This document shows positions 7,634 to 15,629 of a DNA stretch of 30,891 nt, piece after piece (position 1 is the first letter of the stretch; each line of letters starts with the position of its first letter). Source of the DNA: Chloroflexota bacterium (GTDB lineage: Bacteria > Chloroflexota > Dehalococcoidia > GIF9 > UBA5629); the NCBI GenBank assembly GCA_026389635.1, contig JAPLHM010000083.1, forward strand, positions 1-30,891. Direction: 5' to 3'. The notes beneath the pieces are model-generated. The model was given only the letters and a program-made list of their open reading frames with translations, searched no databases and was not told the DNA's origin. The position numbers and the translations under genes were made by a program.

Positions 7634-9127
7634 TTGCAGACAGTAAACATCGATGACATCCACTCGCTGCTGGCCGTGATGCCTCCTCACATCGCCTCGG
7701 ACCTCAAGCAGGAGATCGGAAACGGTGACATGCTGGAGATCGTAATGGACCTGGGCCGGTTGCCTGAAGCGCGTTTCCCCAACCGCGAGATATTGTTAGG
7801 CGATCACGAAGTCACAGAAGCAGACATACAGCATGTCACTAACCTGATCGGCACCTTCAGCGGCGACAACCGTGCAGGCCTGACACGCACCCTCCACCGC
7901 ATCTCGGCCATCAGAAACCGCGACGGAAAGATAGTTGGATTGACCTGCCGCGTGGGCCGTGCTGTGATGGGAACGGCAAAGATAATCCAGGACCTTGTGG
8001 AGACCGGTAAAAATGTCCTGTTAATGGGCCCGCCCGGCATCGGCAAGACCACCATGCTGCGTGAAACCGCGCGCGTGCTGGCGGACGACCTCAAAAAACG
8101 GGTCATCGTGGTGGACACCTCCAACGAGATCGCGGGGGACGGCGACATACCTCATCCCGCTATAGGCCATGCCAGGCGCATGCAGGTGCCAACTCCCACG
8201 CTGCAGCACGCGGTCATGATCGAGGCCGTGGAGAACCACATGCCCGAGGTGATTATTATCGATGAGATAGGCACCAGCTTAGAAGCTGAAGCGGCCCGCA
8301 CCATAGCCGAGCGAGGCGTCCAATTGGTAGGCACCGCCCACGGCAACAGCCTTGAGAACCTCGTAATGAATCCTACGCTGTCGGACCTCATAGGCGGCAT
8401 CCAGACGGTAACGCTGGGCGACGAGGAAGCGCGCCGCCGTCACACGCAAAAATCGGTGCTGGAGCGCAAAGCCCCACCCACATTCGATATTGTGGTTGAG
8501 ATACAGGAACGTTACAAGGTGCTGGTGCATCCCGATGTGGCGCAGGCCGTCGATTCCGTCCTGCATGCTCAGGAAAGCCATTCCGAGGTAAGGTGGCTGG
8601 GACCCGACGGCAACGTTGTCAGGGAGCAGGCCGTAACCATACATGAGACCCATGCCAAGCCCGAGTCTACAAAACAGGGGTTGCGTGTTTTCCTTTTCGG
8701 TATAAACCGGCCCATACTTGAGCAGGCAGCTCATGAAAAGGGCCTGCACATAGAAATCATGGAGGATCTGAGGCAATCCAACATACTGATCACGACCAAG
8801 AACTATTTCCGGCGCAAGCCGCAGAAGTTGAGGGATGCCGAGACGCATGGTATCCCGATTTACGCCATACGCGGCAACAGCCTGCAGCAGTTGCGCCACT
8901 GCATAGACAGCATTTATACAGGTCCGCGCGACGAGGCCGTGGACTCTGCCCTTGACGAGGCCCTGATGGCCATCGGGGAGGTAAAAAACGGCACAAAAGA
9001 GGTGGTTCTCAGTCCCCAGAATGCGTTCATCCGGCGCCTCCAGCACGTATTGGCAGAGAAACACGACGTCACTTCCAGCAGCTCGGGGCGCGAACCCGTT
9101 CGCAGGGTCAAGATCGTAAATAACTGA
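7634..9127 (+). CDS. SpoIIIAA/Ycf45-like AAA ATPase with C-terminal R3H nucleic-acid-binding domain
   Basis: The 497-residue protein has an N-terminal domain (1-105), a P-loop ATPase with Walker A GPPGIGKT (132-139) and Walker B EVIIIDE (205-211), a linker domain (about 350-425), and a C-terminal R3H motif R-R-L-Q-H (467-471) in a helical segment. This order is known from the R3H-domain ATPases related to stage III sporulation protein AA and plastid Ycf45. They are predicted to act on single-stranded nucleic acid, but their role outside sporulation is not established. The start is TTG 7634 behind GAGGGG (7623-7628, 5-nt gap); an in-frame stop at 7601-7603 leaves no earlier ATG or GTG. It is followed 25 nt later by tmk, so it probably shares a transcript with the nucleotide and RNA-repair genes downstream. 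Confidence 0.88.
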   Translation: MQTVNIDDIHSLLAVMPPHIASDLKQEIGNGDMLEIVMDLGRLPEARFPNREILLGDHEVTEADIQHVTNLIGTFSGDNRAGLTRTLHRISAIRNRDGKIVGLTCRVGRAVMGTAKIIQDLVETGKNVLLMGPPGIGKTTMLRETARVLADDLKKRVIVVDTSNEIAGDGDIPHPAIGHARRMQVPTPTLQHAVMIEAVENHMPEVIIIDEIGTSLEAEAARTIAERGVQLVGTAHGNSLENLVMNPTLSDLIGGIQTVTLGDEEARRRHTQKSVLERKAPPTFDIVVEIQERYKVLVHPDVAQAVDSVLHAQESHSEVRWLGPDGNVVREQAVTIHETHAKPESTKQGLRVFLFGINRPILEQAAHEKGLHIEIMEDLRQSNILITTKNYFRRKPQKLRDAETHGIPIYAIRGNSLQQLRHCIDSIYTGPRDEAVDSALDEALMAIGEVKNGTKEVVLSPQNAFIRRLQHVLAEKHDVTSSSSGREPVRRVKIVNN

Positions 9128-9152
9128 AACGCCTGATATCCTTAATTGTACT

Positions 9153-9791
9153 ATGCTGAAGCGTCAGGGATTGTTTATCACTTTCGAAGGCGGTGAAGGC
9201 TGCGGCAAGAGCACCCAGGCCAGGCTCCTGTTTAATAGCCTGGAGCACCGCGGTATACCCTCGGTGCTGACACATGAGCCCGGCGGCACCCCCCTGGGCA
9301 ACAGGATCAGGGGTATACTCAAAGTCAAACGTGATTTCGATATCAGCCCGCAGGCTGAACTTTTTCTTTTCGCCGCCTGCCGCGCGCAGCTTATCCGGGA
9401 GGTAATCCTGCCTGCCCTCGATGTCGGCCGCAATGTAATCTGTGACCGCTTCTCCGCCTCCACCATTGCCTACCAGGGATACGGCCGGGGCCTGGGACAA
9501 GATCTCATCGAATCGATCAACAGAGCCGCCACGGGCGGGCTGGAGCCCGACCTCATTTTCCTGCTGGATATACAATCTGAAACAGGCCTGTCACGCAAGC
9601 ATAATACGGGCGATGACCGCTTCGAGGCCGAGCACATCGCCTTCCACCGCAGGGTGAGGGTCGGGTACCTTGAACTTGCCAGGCGCGATCCCGGCCGCTG
9701 GATCGTCATAGAAGCACGGCAGCCCGTTGAGACACTGGCAAAGGCCATACTGGATCACGTCTTAGCGATTCTGCATAAGGCTGCAGCGTGA
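9153..9791 (+). CDS. tmk: Thymidylate kinase
   Basis: This enzyme phosphorylates dTMP to dTDP with ATP, an essential step in dTTP supply. The 212-residue length is normal. The P-loop GGEGCGKST is at 13-21, the DR(F/Y) motif that contacts the substrate phosphate at 98-100 (DRF), and the lid region at about 145-160 (LSRKHNTGDDRFE). EPGGTPLG (42-49) is also typical. No Shine-Dalgarno is visible before the ATG at 9153, so initiation may depend on coupling to the upstream ATPase gene, which ends 25 nt before. Its stop overlaps the rnhB start (GTGA, 9788-9791). Confidence 0.95.
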   Translation: MLKRQGLFITFEGGEGCGKSTQARLLFNSLEHRGIPSVLTHEPGGTPLGNRIRGILKVKRDFDISPQAELFLFAACRAQLIREVILPALDVGRNVICDRFSASTIAYQGYGRGLGQDLIESINRAATGGLEPDLIFLLDIQSETGLSRKHNTGDDRFEAEHIAFHRRVRVGYLELARRDPGRWIVIEARQPVETLAKAILDHVLAILHKAAA

Positions 9792-10435
9792 GCCGCAATA
9801 AGGCGGCCTCCAGGACTCCCCACTTCAGGGAGGAGCAGGCCCTGCTCTCATCAGGTTACCACCGCATAGCCGGCATAGACGAGGCAGGCCGGGGAGCGCT
9901 GGCCGGGCCGGTGGTGGCCGCCGCAGTCGTGCTGCCGCCGGAACCCAATTTCCTCTGGGTGCCCATGGTCAGGGACAGCAAGCTGCTGCAGGCGAAGGTA
10001 CGCCAACGCATTTTCGACTCAATGCAGGAATGCGGAATAGAAATGGGCGTCGGCGTGGTCGGGCCGGAAGTCATCGATACTATAAACATACTGAATGCCA
10101 CCAGGATGGCCATGAAGCTGGCTCTGGCAAATCTAACGAAACCGCCGGATTATTTGCTGATCGATGCCGTGAGGCTGAGGGATGTACCCATCCTTCAGAA
10201 GGCCATCATCCGGGGTGACCTCAACATAGTGAGCATTGCATGCGCATCAGTGGTGGCCAAGGTCACGCGCGACCGCATCATGCTCGAACTGGATGAGCTC
10301 TACCCCGGGTATCAATTCGGACGTCACAAGGGCTACGGCACACGCATGCACATGGAGTGCCTGCGCACCTGTGGGGCATCGCGCATACACAGGATGACTT
10401 ACTCACCACTGCGAGACCTGGCCAGGTTGATATGA
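9788..10435 (+). CDS. rnhB: Ribonuclease HII
   Basis: RNase HII nicks the RNA strand of RNA/DNA hybrids and removes single ribonucleotides misinserted in DNA. The 215 residues include the family motif GIDEAGRGALAGPVVAAA with catalytic D31 and E32. The other metal ligands are probably D126 (LLIDAVRL) and D144 (RGDLNIVSIACASVVAKVTRD). The sequence YPGYQFGRHKGYGT (172-185) is also diagnostic. The start is GTG 9788, overlapping the tmk stop by four bases. The stop overlaps the yraN start (ATGA, 10432-10435). The chain of 4-nt overlaps indicates one translationally coupled operon. Confidence 0.95.
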   Translation: MSRNKAASRTPHFREEQALLSSGYHRIAGIDEAGRGALAGPVVAAAVVLPPEPNFLWVPMVRDSKLLQAKVRQRIFDSMQECGIEMGVGVVGPEVIDTINILNATRMAMKLALANLTKPPDYLLIDAVRLRDVPILQKAIIRGDLNIVSIACASVVAKVTRDRIMLELDELYPGYQFGRHKGYGTRMHMECLRTCGASRIHRMTYSPLRDLARLI

Positions 10436-10794
10436 AGAGACAGGAAACGGGAAAACTGGGGGAGCAGATCGCCTGCAAGGCCCTTGAAAAGAAAGGTTAC
10501 CGCATACTGGAAAAGAATTACCGCTGCCGCCACGGTGAAATAGATTTAGTTGCCCGCCAGCGCGATTACATCGTCTTTGTCGAGGTACGCACCAAGACGG
10601 GGAACTCTTTCGGGACGCCCGAAGAATCGTTGACGGCAACCAAGAAAAAGAAACTTGTCGCAACGGCCCTTGACTACCTCAGCAGCCACCCCGGCCTACC
10701 CGAAAACTGGCGCATCGATTTCGTGGCCGTAGAGCTTGACCCGGCCGGCGGCCCGCCGAAGCGCGTCGAAATCATGGAAAACGCGCTCGGCTGA
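10432..10794 (+). CDS. YraN/UPF0102 family nuclease-fold protein
   Basis: A 120-residue protein of the UPF0102 family, which has a PD-(D/E)XK nuclease-like fold related to archaeal Holliday junction resolvases. Its cellular role is unclear. Motifs seen: GKLGEQIACKALEKKGY (7-23), HGEIDLVA with E36 and D38, and E51-V-R in FVEVRTK, where many members have EVK. The start is taken at ATG 10432 because it overlaps the rnhB stop (ATGA) and matches the family N-terminus. A longer in-frame opening from 10357 lies inside rnhB and adds residues with no family match. Finding yraN beside rnhB is common across bacteria. Confidence 0.9.
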   Translation: MKRQETGKLGEQIACKALEKKGYRILEKNYRCRHGEIDLVARQRDYIVFVEVRTKTGNSFGTPEESLTATKKKKLVATALDYLSSHPGLPENWRIDFVAVELDPAGGPPKRVEIMENALG

Positions 10795-10800
10795 TGAGAG

Positions 10801-11127
10801 CTATTCTTCCAGGGCTTCCATGGCGATGCAGCTATGGGCCAACGAGCTACCCGCCTTCAGCGCAATGGCGACAAATATCGCCTCGGCGATCTCCTCATCG
10901 CTGGCGCCGGTCTTTTTGGCGCCTTTGACGTGGCCCTCAATGCAATAGGGACACTGCGTAATGTGCGCGCAGGCAACCGCGATCAGCTCCTTGGTCTTCT
11001 TGTCCAGGCTGCCGTCGACGAATACCTTGGCATCTATATCGAGGAAGGCCTTCAATAAGTCGGGCTTGAGCGCATATAGCTTGGCCACCTTTTCGATGTC
11101 TTTTTTTCCGTAATACTGTTCTTTCAT
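10801..11127 (-). CDS. Carboxymuconolactone decarboxylase/AhpD-like protein
   Basis: A 108-residue all-helical protein of the CMD/AhpD family. It carries the full AhpD-type signature E-x11-C-x2-C-x3-H (E47, C59, C62, H66; core CPYCIEGH). In AhpD this set supports thiol-based peroxidase or disulfide reductase chemistry, so a redox role is more likely than ring-cleavage lactone chemistry. The start has a strong Shine-Dalgarno (GGAGGA on the minus strand, plus coordinates about 11134-11139). It lies 37 nt after the glycyl radical enzyme gene and is probably the last gene of that operon. It converges on yraN with a 6-bp gap and no terminator between them. Confidence 0.85.
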   Translation of the reverse strand: MKEQYYGKKDIEKVAKLYALKPDLLKAFLDIDAKVFVDGSLDKKTKELIAVACAHITQCPYCIEGHVKGAKKTGASDEEIAEAIFVAIALKAGSSLAHSCIAMEALEE

Positions 11128-11164
11128 TTATTCCTCCGGCATTATCTATCTCTTCAGTAATCTC

Positions 11165-13516
11165 TTATACCTTTAAGCGCGTACGTTGGATGATCTCAAG
11201 CTTGGACGGCTTCGGCAGATCGTCAAAATAGGCGCAGTATCCGGCTACCCGCACAACCAGGCCGGGATATTTACCGGGGTGGCTGTAGGCATCCTCCAGC
11301 ATAGCGGGGTCATGCACGTTGAACTGCACCTCCATACCCCCTTTCTCGAAAAACCCTCTCAGCAGGGCCGCCAGAATATCAGTCCCGCGCTGGCCTTCAA
11401 TGACCGCGGGATCGAAGCGGAGGTTGAGGGCATAGCCGTTGGGGGAATGACAGGGGTCGACACAGGCAGCCGAGTTGAGCAGGGCTGTAACGCCCAGCCT
11501 GTCCTTGCCGTTGGAGGCGCCAAGGCTTGCGGCGAAGGGCTGGCCGGCCCTGCGACCACTGGGCAGAGCTCCCACCAGGGAACCGAAAGCCACGTGGCAT
11601 GTCACAGAGTAGAACCCGGGGACGTACTTGCCGCCCCGCGTATTGCTATGCCGGGCCAACGCCCGGTAGAAGATAGCGGCTACCTCCGCGGCGTAACCAT
11701 CGGGCAAGTTATGATCGTTGCCATATTTAGGCGCGGCGGCCAGCTCCGCCTGCATAGACGGGCTGGAGCGGAAATCGTGTCTGAGCGCTTGATGAACCTC
11801 TGGCATACTGTGCTTTTTCCTGCGGAATACGACCTCATCCAGCGCCGCCAGCGAATCGGCCACGTCGGCCAATCCCACTCCCTGGATGCCGCTCGAATTA
11901 AACAGCGCCCCTCCCGCGCTGACATCTTTTCCAGACTCCATGCAGCCATCCACCAGCATGGACGAAAAAGGGGTGGGATGGTAGTTGCGGTTGCCGAGCT
12001 CCACCACCTGGATGTCGTCCACCAGCCGGTCAACCATGTAGTTCACCTGCACGGAAAAAGCGTTTAAAACCTCTTCAATTGAGCGGAATTTGCAGGGGTC
12101 TGCCGTCGCAACGCCCCGGCGCCTGAGGCTGCCCAGTTGCCGGCCGCGGTTGAGCGCCAGTTCGAGGCAGGCAGGGAGGTTCACAAGGGCGGCATCGGTG
12201 GAGAAAAAGCTCCTGCCGGGCAGCGCCGGCTCCACGCAGCCTACTATGGCGTAGTTCCTGGCCTCCTCAAGAGGGACGCCGTTGGCGACAAGCGATTTGA
12301 TGATGGCTTCATCACTGAATACCGCGGGTACACCGTTGCCCCGCTTGGCCACTTCGATCAGCCTGTGCAAATATGCCTCCGGGGAACCACTGTGCAAGCG
12401 CGCCTGGTAATTGGGGTCGCGCAGTCCGGACTCCTCCATTACGTCGAGCATAACGTAGGTCAATTCGTTCGTTACATCCACCCCGCCCCTGTCCACTCCA
12501 CCCACGATGGCGGCCTGCACCACCAGGTAGCCGCCGTGGTACTGGCTGACGTTTTCTGACAGCAGGAAGACGTGCTCAACAGCCTTGGCTGAGAAGCACA
12601 GCAAAAGCTCCTTAGCCTTCTGCGGGGTGATGCGTCCCTCATCAATGTCGCGTCTATAGTAAGGGTATAAGAACTGGTCCATCCTGCCGAACGAGACGGC
12701 GGAGTTAATCCCCTCCAAACAGACGGCCATGTGAGTCAGCCACAACGACTGTAAGGCCTCTTGAAAGGTCCCTGCCGGGTTCAGCGGCACCCTGCGGCAG
12801 GTAGTGGATATATTCTCGAGCTCCCTGCGCCTGACGGGGTCCTCTTCGGCGGCTGCCATCCGCCCGGCTTCATCGGCAACCCGGTTGGCATAGTTCAGCA
12901 AACCCTCGCAAACTATAGCGGCGGCTTTGTGCAGGTCACCGCCCCGGCCTTTCATGGATTCCAGGTATCCTTTGACCCCCAGCCTCAACATCTTCTCGTA
13001 ATTGGGCAGGAAATGACCGATGCCCCCTGCTTCGTTGATAAGGTAAAAAGTGGCCTTGAGCTGTTCAGCCGCGTACTGCAGGAACTTGCCCATATGCGGG
13101 AAGAAGGCCCTGAACGGCATATTCCTGAAAATCCAGTAGGGAATGACGTCGAACATGACCCTGAGCCGGTCCTTCCAGGGCATCAGCAACGGCGCGGTCT
13201 TCCTTTTATCTATACGCGGTATATCCGTGCCCATGAAGACTCCGCTGAGCTCCGGTTGCATGAGGGCAGATATGCGGTAGCTGCCCATGTTCCCCACTAT
13301 AAGCTCGTCAGGATATATCCGCACCGACTTGTTCTGCAGGATATAACGGGTGGCCATAGCCCGGCGGATTATGGTGGGCTTGGAGGGGTCGTCATGGTGT
13401 CTGGAAAAATCGGTAACCAAGTAGGCCCGCTCGGGACACAAATGTACCCTGCTGCCCAGCAGTTCTTTTTTTATACGCTGTAAGCGGTCAGTCCGCGCGG
13501 CTGTTTCGACTGCCAT
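11165..13516 (-). CDS. Glycyl radical enzyme, diol-dehydratase-like (PFL2 family)
   Basis: A 783-residue glycyl radical enzyme. The radical site is G759 in VRVAGYCAYF near the C-terminus. The thiyl cysteine is C427 in GCVEP, with E429 two residues on. Compared from memory with B12-independent glycerol dehydratase (H164, S282, C433, E435, D447, G763), this protein has H168 (GIGHFLPNY), S275, C427, E429, D441 and G759 at nearly the same spacing. It is therefore likely a dehydratase or other C-O/C-N eliminase, not pyruvate formate-lyase, which has two adjacent cysteines here. The substrate is unknown. The enzyme needs a radical-SAM activase, and none is found in the window. The ATG at 13516 lacks a clear Shine-Dalgarno and lies 6 nt after the DUF4389 stop, which suggests coupling. 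Such enzymes are oxygen-sensitive, so the host is probably anaerobic. Confidence 0.9.
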   Translation of the reverse strand: MAVETAARTDRLQRIKKELLGSRVHLCPERAYLVTDFSRHHDDPSKPTIIRRAMATRYILQNKSVRIYPDELIVGNMGSYRISALMQPELSGVFMGTDIPRIDKRKTAPLLMPWKDRLRVMFDVIPYWIFRNMPFRAFFPHMGKFLQYAAEQLKATFYLINEAGGIGHFLPNYEKMLRLGVKGYLESMKGRGGDLHKAAAIVCEGLLNYANRVADEAGRMAAAEEDPVRRRELENISTTCRRVPLNPAGTFQEALQSLWLTHMAVCLEGINSAVSFGRMDQFLYPYYRRDIDEGRITPQKAKELLLCFSAKAVEHVFLLSENVSQYHGGYLVVQAAIVGGVDRGGVDVTNELTYVMLDVMEESGLRDPNYQARLHSGSPEAYLHRLIEVAKRGNGVPAVFSDEAIIKSLVANGVPLEEARNYAIVGCVEPALPGRSFFSTDAALVNLPACLELALNRGRQLGSLRRRGVATADPCKFRSIEEVLNAFSVQVNYMVDRLVDDIQVVELGNRNYHPTPFSSMLVDGCMESGKDVSAGGALFNSSGIQGVGLADVADSLAALDEVVFRRKKHSMPEVHQALRHDFRSSPSMQAELAAAPKYGNDHNLPDGYAAEVAAIFYRALARHSNTRGGKYVPGFYSVTCHVAFGSLVGALPSGRRAGQPFAASLGASNGKDRLGVTALLNSAACVDPCHSPNGYALNLRFDPAVIEGQRGTDILAALLRGFFEKGGMEVQFNVHDPAMLEDAYSHPGKYPGLVVRVAGYCAYFDDLPKPSKLEIIQRTRLKV

Positions 13517-13522
13517 ATATTT

Positions 13523-14143
13523 CTATGTGTCCAGGCTGAAGGGCGGGTACTTGTCAGTTATCATGATCATGGCATAGCACATGACCCTGAAACCCCACCT
13601 CATCACGCTGAGGACAAAGTCGAACATACTTTTAGGGTATTTGCCAGTGAAGAGAATGGCAAACCATGCGATCATAATCACCACCATAGCGGCTATGCCC
13701 AGGAAGCACAGCACTATAATATGCGGTATAGCCAGAAACCATTTGACCAGCGGAAGCCAGCGGTTAAGTCCCGTTGCGTCCGGGTAGGGCATTTCCAGGT
13801 GCACGTTCTGTTCCTCGTCGGTGGACGGGTAAACGTCGGTCATCAGGTAGAGGTAGGCTGCCACCCTGTAGGCGAACATGGAGAGATTGAGGTTCCAGTC
13901 GTACCACCACTTCGGGTACTTCCTGCGGAATAGAAGCATCAGTATGAGAGGGAGAAAAACCAGTCCTATACCTGCCGCCATCGTTCCGCCTTCTTTACCT
14001 GAAAGCTGCATGGCGTTATCCATGAGCAAGCCCAGGATGATCAGGATCGGGATGACCGTGAAAATGCGGAAAAACGTGGTCAGCCTGTTGAGCTTACGAT
14101 CGGGGTAATCAACCTTTAAACTAACCGGGTAATCTGCTGCCAT
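13523..14143 (-). CDS. DUF4389 family membrane protein
   Basis: A 206-residue integral membrane protein of the DUF4389 family, function unknown. Features: an N-terminal YPVSLKVDYP strand, hydrophobic segments at about 24-41, 55-72 and 133-165, and the family-typical second half LVKWFLAIPHIIVL, FAILFTGKYP and a C-terminal DKYPPFSL. The repeated FxGKYP/DKYP motifs near membrane ends are characteristic. A strong Shine-Dalgarno (AGGAGG on the minus strand, about 14151-14156) precedes the ATG. It sits between the split-barrel protein gene (48 nt upstream) and the glycyl radical enzyme gene (6 nt downstream) on the same strand. A role linked to the radical enzyme, such as substrate entry or membrane anchoring, is only guesswork. 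Confidence 0.85.
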   Translation of the reverse strand: MAADYPVSLKVDYPDRKLNRLTTFFRIFTVIPILIILGLLMDNAMQLSGKEGGTMAAGIGLVFLPLILMLLFRRKYPKWWYDWNLNLSMFAYRVAAYLYLMTDVYPSTDEEQNVHLEMPYPDATGLNRWLPLVKWFLAIPHIIVLCFLGIAAMVVIMIAWFAILFTGKYPKSMFDFVLSVMRWGFRVMCYAMIMITDKYPPFSLDT

Positions 14144-14191
14144 TTTACTGCCTCCTCTGTTTATTTGTGGTTCGCCCGCTACTGGTATCTA

Positions 14192-14587
14192 TCAGTCAAC
14201 CTTAAAGCCTCCCTTGCCCAGGTCGTAGATCTCCTCAAGCTTGACCTTGACCACTGCCTTGGGCGGCATCGGGATCTTCATCATCTCCGAGAGCTTTTTG
14301 GCTTCCTCGTAGAGCGGCCCTGACGTAATATTTTCCACGACCTTGCCCTCAAACCTGAACCCCATGACCTTGCTGCGGTCGGCTACCGCGATGGCTACCC
14401 ATGGGTTTTTCTGTATGTTTTGCCAGGTCCGGCCCCCCATCATCTCAAAGAATGCAACGTGCTCGTCATCGATTATTTTGAGACTGCCCTTGACCGCGAC
14501 ACTGGGCTTGCCGTCCGGCATGGATGTGGCCACGTATGACAACTGGCCGGAAATCAATGATTTCATCTGATCTGTCAATTTCGCCAT
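14192..14587 (-). CDS. Pyridoxamine 5'-phosphate oxidase-like split-barrel protein
   Basis: A 131-residue protein of the PNPOx-like split β-barrel superfamily, whose members bind FMN, F420 or haem. The N-terminal LSYVATSMPDGKPSVAVKGSLKII (18-41) and the central W-Q-N-I-Q-K-N-P segment (55-62) are typical. The length fits the small, single-domain flavin-binding proteins and not true PdxH (about 200 aa). The name should therefore not be taken as vitamin B6 oxidase activity. A very strong Shine-Dalgarno (GGAGGAGGT, minus strand, about 14596-14604) precedes the ATG. It is the first gene of the minus-strand run that includes the DUF4389 protein and the glycyl radical enzyme. Confidence 0.85.
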   Translation of the reverse strand: MAKLTDQMKSLISGQLSYVATSMPDGKPSVAVKGSLKIIDDEHVAFFEMMGGRTWQNIQKNPWVAIAVADRSKVMGFRFEGKVVENITSGPLYEEAKKLSEMMKIPMPPKAVVKVKLEEIYDLGKGGFKVD

Positions 14588-14617
14588 CTGCTGTTACCTC
14601 CTCCTACTTTCGCCTGG

Positions 14618-14646
14618 ATTATATGTAATCGGGTCGGTTAATTCAA
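14618..14646 (-). promoter_or_regulatory. Promoter for the split-barrel/DUF4389/glycyl radical enzyme operon
   Basis: On the minus strand: TTGAAT (14641-14646), 17-nt spacer, perfect TATAAT (14618-14623). The transcript would start near 14611 and include the GGAGGAGGT ribosome site. It is the only convincing promoter upstream of the four-gene minus-strand run. Confidence 0.65.
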
Positions 14647-14689
14647 CAACGAGCGGCTGCACCATGTGTCCTTTCAGCAAAATGCAGCT

Positions 14690-14718
14690 TTGACTCGCCC
14701 CCACCCTCTTCCTATAAT
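14690..14718 (+). promoter_or_regulatory. Promoter for the DUF362-polyferredoxin operon, near-leaderless
   Basis: TTGACT (14690-14695), 17-nt spacer, perfect TATAAT (14713-14718). Transcription should start near 14725, only about 11 nt before the ATG at 14736. No Shine-Dalgarno lies in that stretch, so the mRNA would be leaderless or nearly so. The promoter is back to back with the minus-strand promoter at 14618-14646; about 43 bp separate the two -35 boxes. Confidence 0.7.
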
Positions 14719-14735
14719 TCTTCTACCACACATTT

Positions 14736-15629
14736 ATGACAGAATTCACCCGCCGCGATTTTCTAAGGTACGCCCTTGCAGGTGTAGGTGCATTGCTGGC
14801 CGCGTCTGCCAAATACCCGGATATAGCCGTGGTGCGCGGCGGAGAACCGGAGGCCCTGGCGCGCGAGGCGGTTGACCTGCTGGGCGGCATGAAACGCTTC
14901 GTCAAGAAGGGCGATAACGTGATAATCAAGCCAAACATCGGCCCCGCAATGCGGACCTACGAGTATGCCGCCACCACCAACCCCTGGCTGGTGGCTGCCG
15001 TGGTTAAGCTCTGCATGGAAGCCGGCGCGGGCAGGGTCAGGGTCATGGACAAGCCCTTCAGCGGGACGGCTGAATCGGGATTTGTTAACAGCGGGATCAA
15101 GGAACAGGTGGAAAAGGCGGGTGGGGAAATCGAGCTGATGTCCCGCTTTAAATTCGTTTCTACCGATATACCTCAGGGCAAAGACATCAGGAAATGGGAC
15201 ATCTATGAAGACATCCTTAAGGCCGATGTGCTGATCAACATGCCCATCGCCAAGCAGCATGGATCGTCACGTCTCACGCTGGGCATGAAAAACCTGATGG
15301 GCGCCATCAACTCTGCCCAGATGTTCCACATCAACCTGCACCAGCGCATCGCCGATCTGGCCAGCCGGGTCAGGCCGGCGCTGACCATTGTGGATGCCAT
15401 CCGCGTCCTGACGGCCAACGGCCCTACCGGGGGCAACCTCTCGGACGTTAAGAAGCTGGACACCGTGATCGCCGGCGCCGATATCGTGGCGGTGGACAGC
15501 TACGCCACCTCGCTTTTCGGCCTCAAGCCGGACGATATACCCCACATAAAGATAGCCGCCTCCATGGGACTGGGCAGCAACGATCTAAGCAAGTTGGATA
15601 TCAAGGAAATCACACTTGGCAGTTCGTAA
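14736..15629 (+). CDS. Tat-exported DUF362 domain protein
   Basis: A 297-residue DUF362 protein with a twin-arginine signal: TRRDFLRYALAGVGALLAASA (R6, R7, hydrophobic 12-22, likely cleavage after ASA at 25). It should therefore be exported folded by the Tat system, whose genes lie 1.6 kb downstream. The mature part follows the DUF362 pattern: GDNVIIKPNI, a D-K-P-F segment, ADVLINMPIAKQHGSSRLTLGMKNLMG, and AVDSYATSLFGL near the end. It has no cysteine cluster of its own, unlike DUF362 proteins fused to ferredoxin domains. Its electron partner is probably the polyferredoxin whose TTG start lies 14 nt inside this gene's 3' end. The biochemical function of DUF362 is not established. Confidence 0.9.
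   Translation: MTEFTRRDFLRYALAGVGALLAASAKYPDIAVVRGGEPEALAREAVDLLGGMKRFVKKGDNVIIKPNIGPAMRTYEYAATTNPWLVAAVVKLCMEAGAGRVRVMDKPFSGTAESGFVNSGIKEQVEKAGGEIELMSRFKFVSTDIPQGKDIRKWDIYEDILKADVLINMPIAKQHGSSRLTLGMKNLMGAINSAQMFHINLHQRIADLASRVRPALTIVDAIRVLTANGPTGGNLSDVKKLDTVIAGADIVAVDSYATSLFGLKPDDIPHIKIAASMGLGSNDLSKLDIKEITLGSS

Noticed and set aside
8279..9064. 261-codon minus-strand frame opposite the R3H ATPase
   Set aside because: Antisense to conserved ATPase sequence, without its own ribosome site or known motifs.
11186..13483. Long plus-strand frames opposite the glycyl radical enzyme (293, 140 and 240 codons)
   Set aside because: The minus-strand frame has a full catalytic set; these have no family features.
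14192..14587. True pyridoxamine phosphate oxidase (PdxH) linked to pdxS
   Set aside because: The protein is far too short for PdxH and the PdxS pathway makes PLP directly. It is a generic split-barrel protein.
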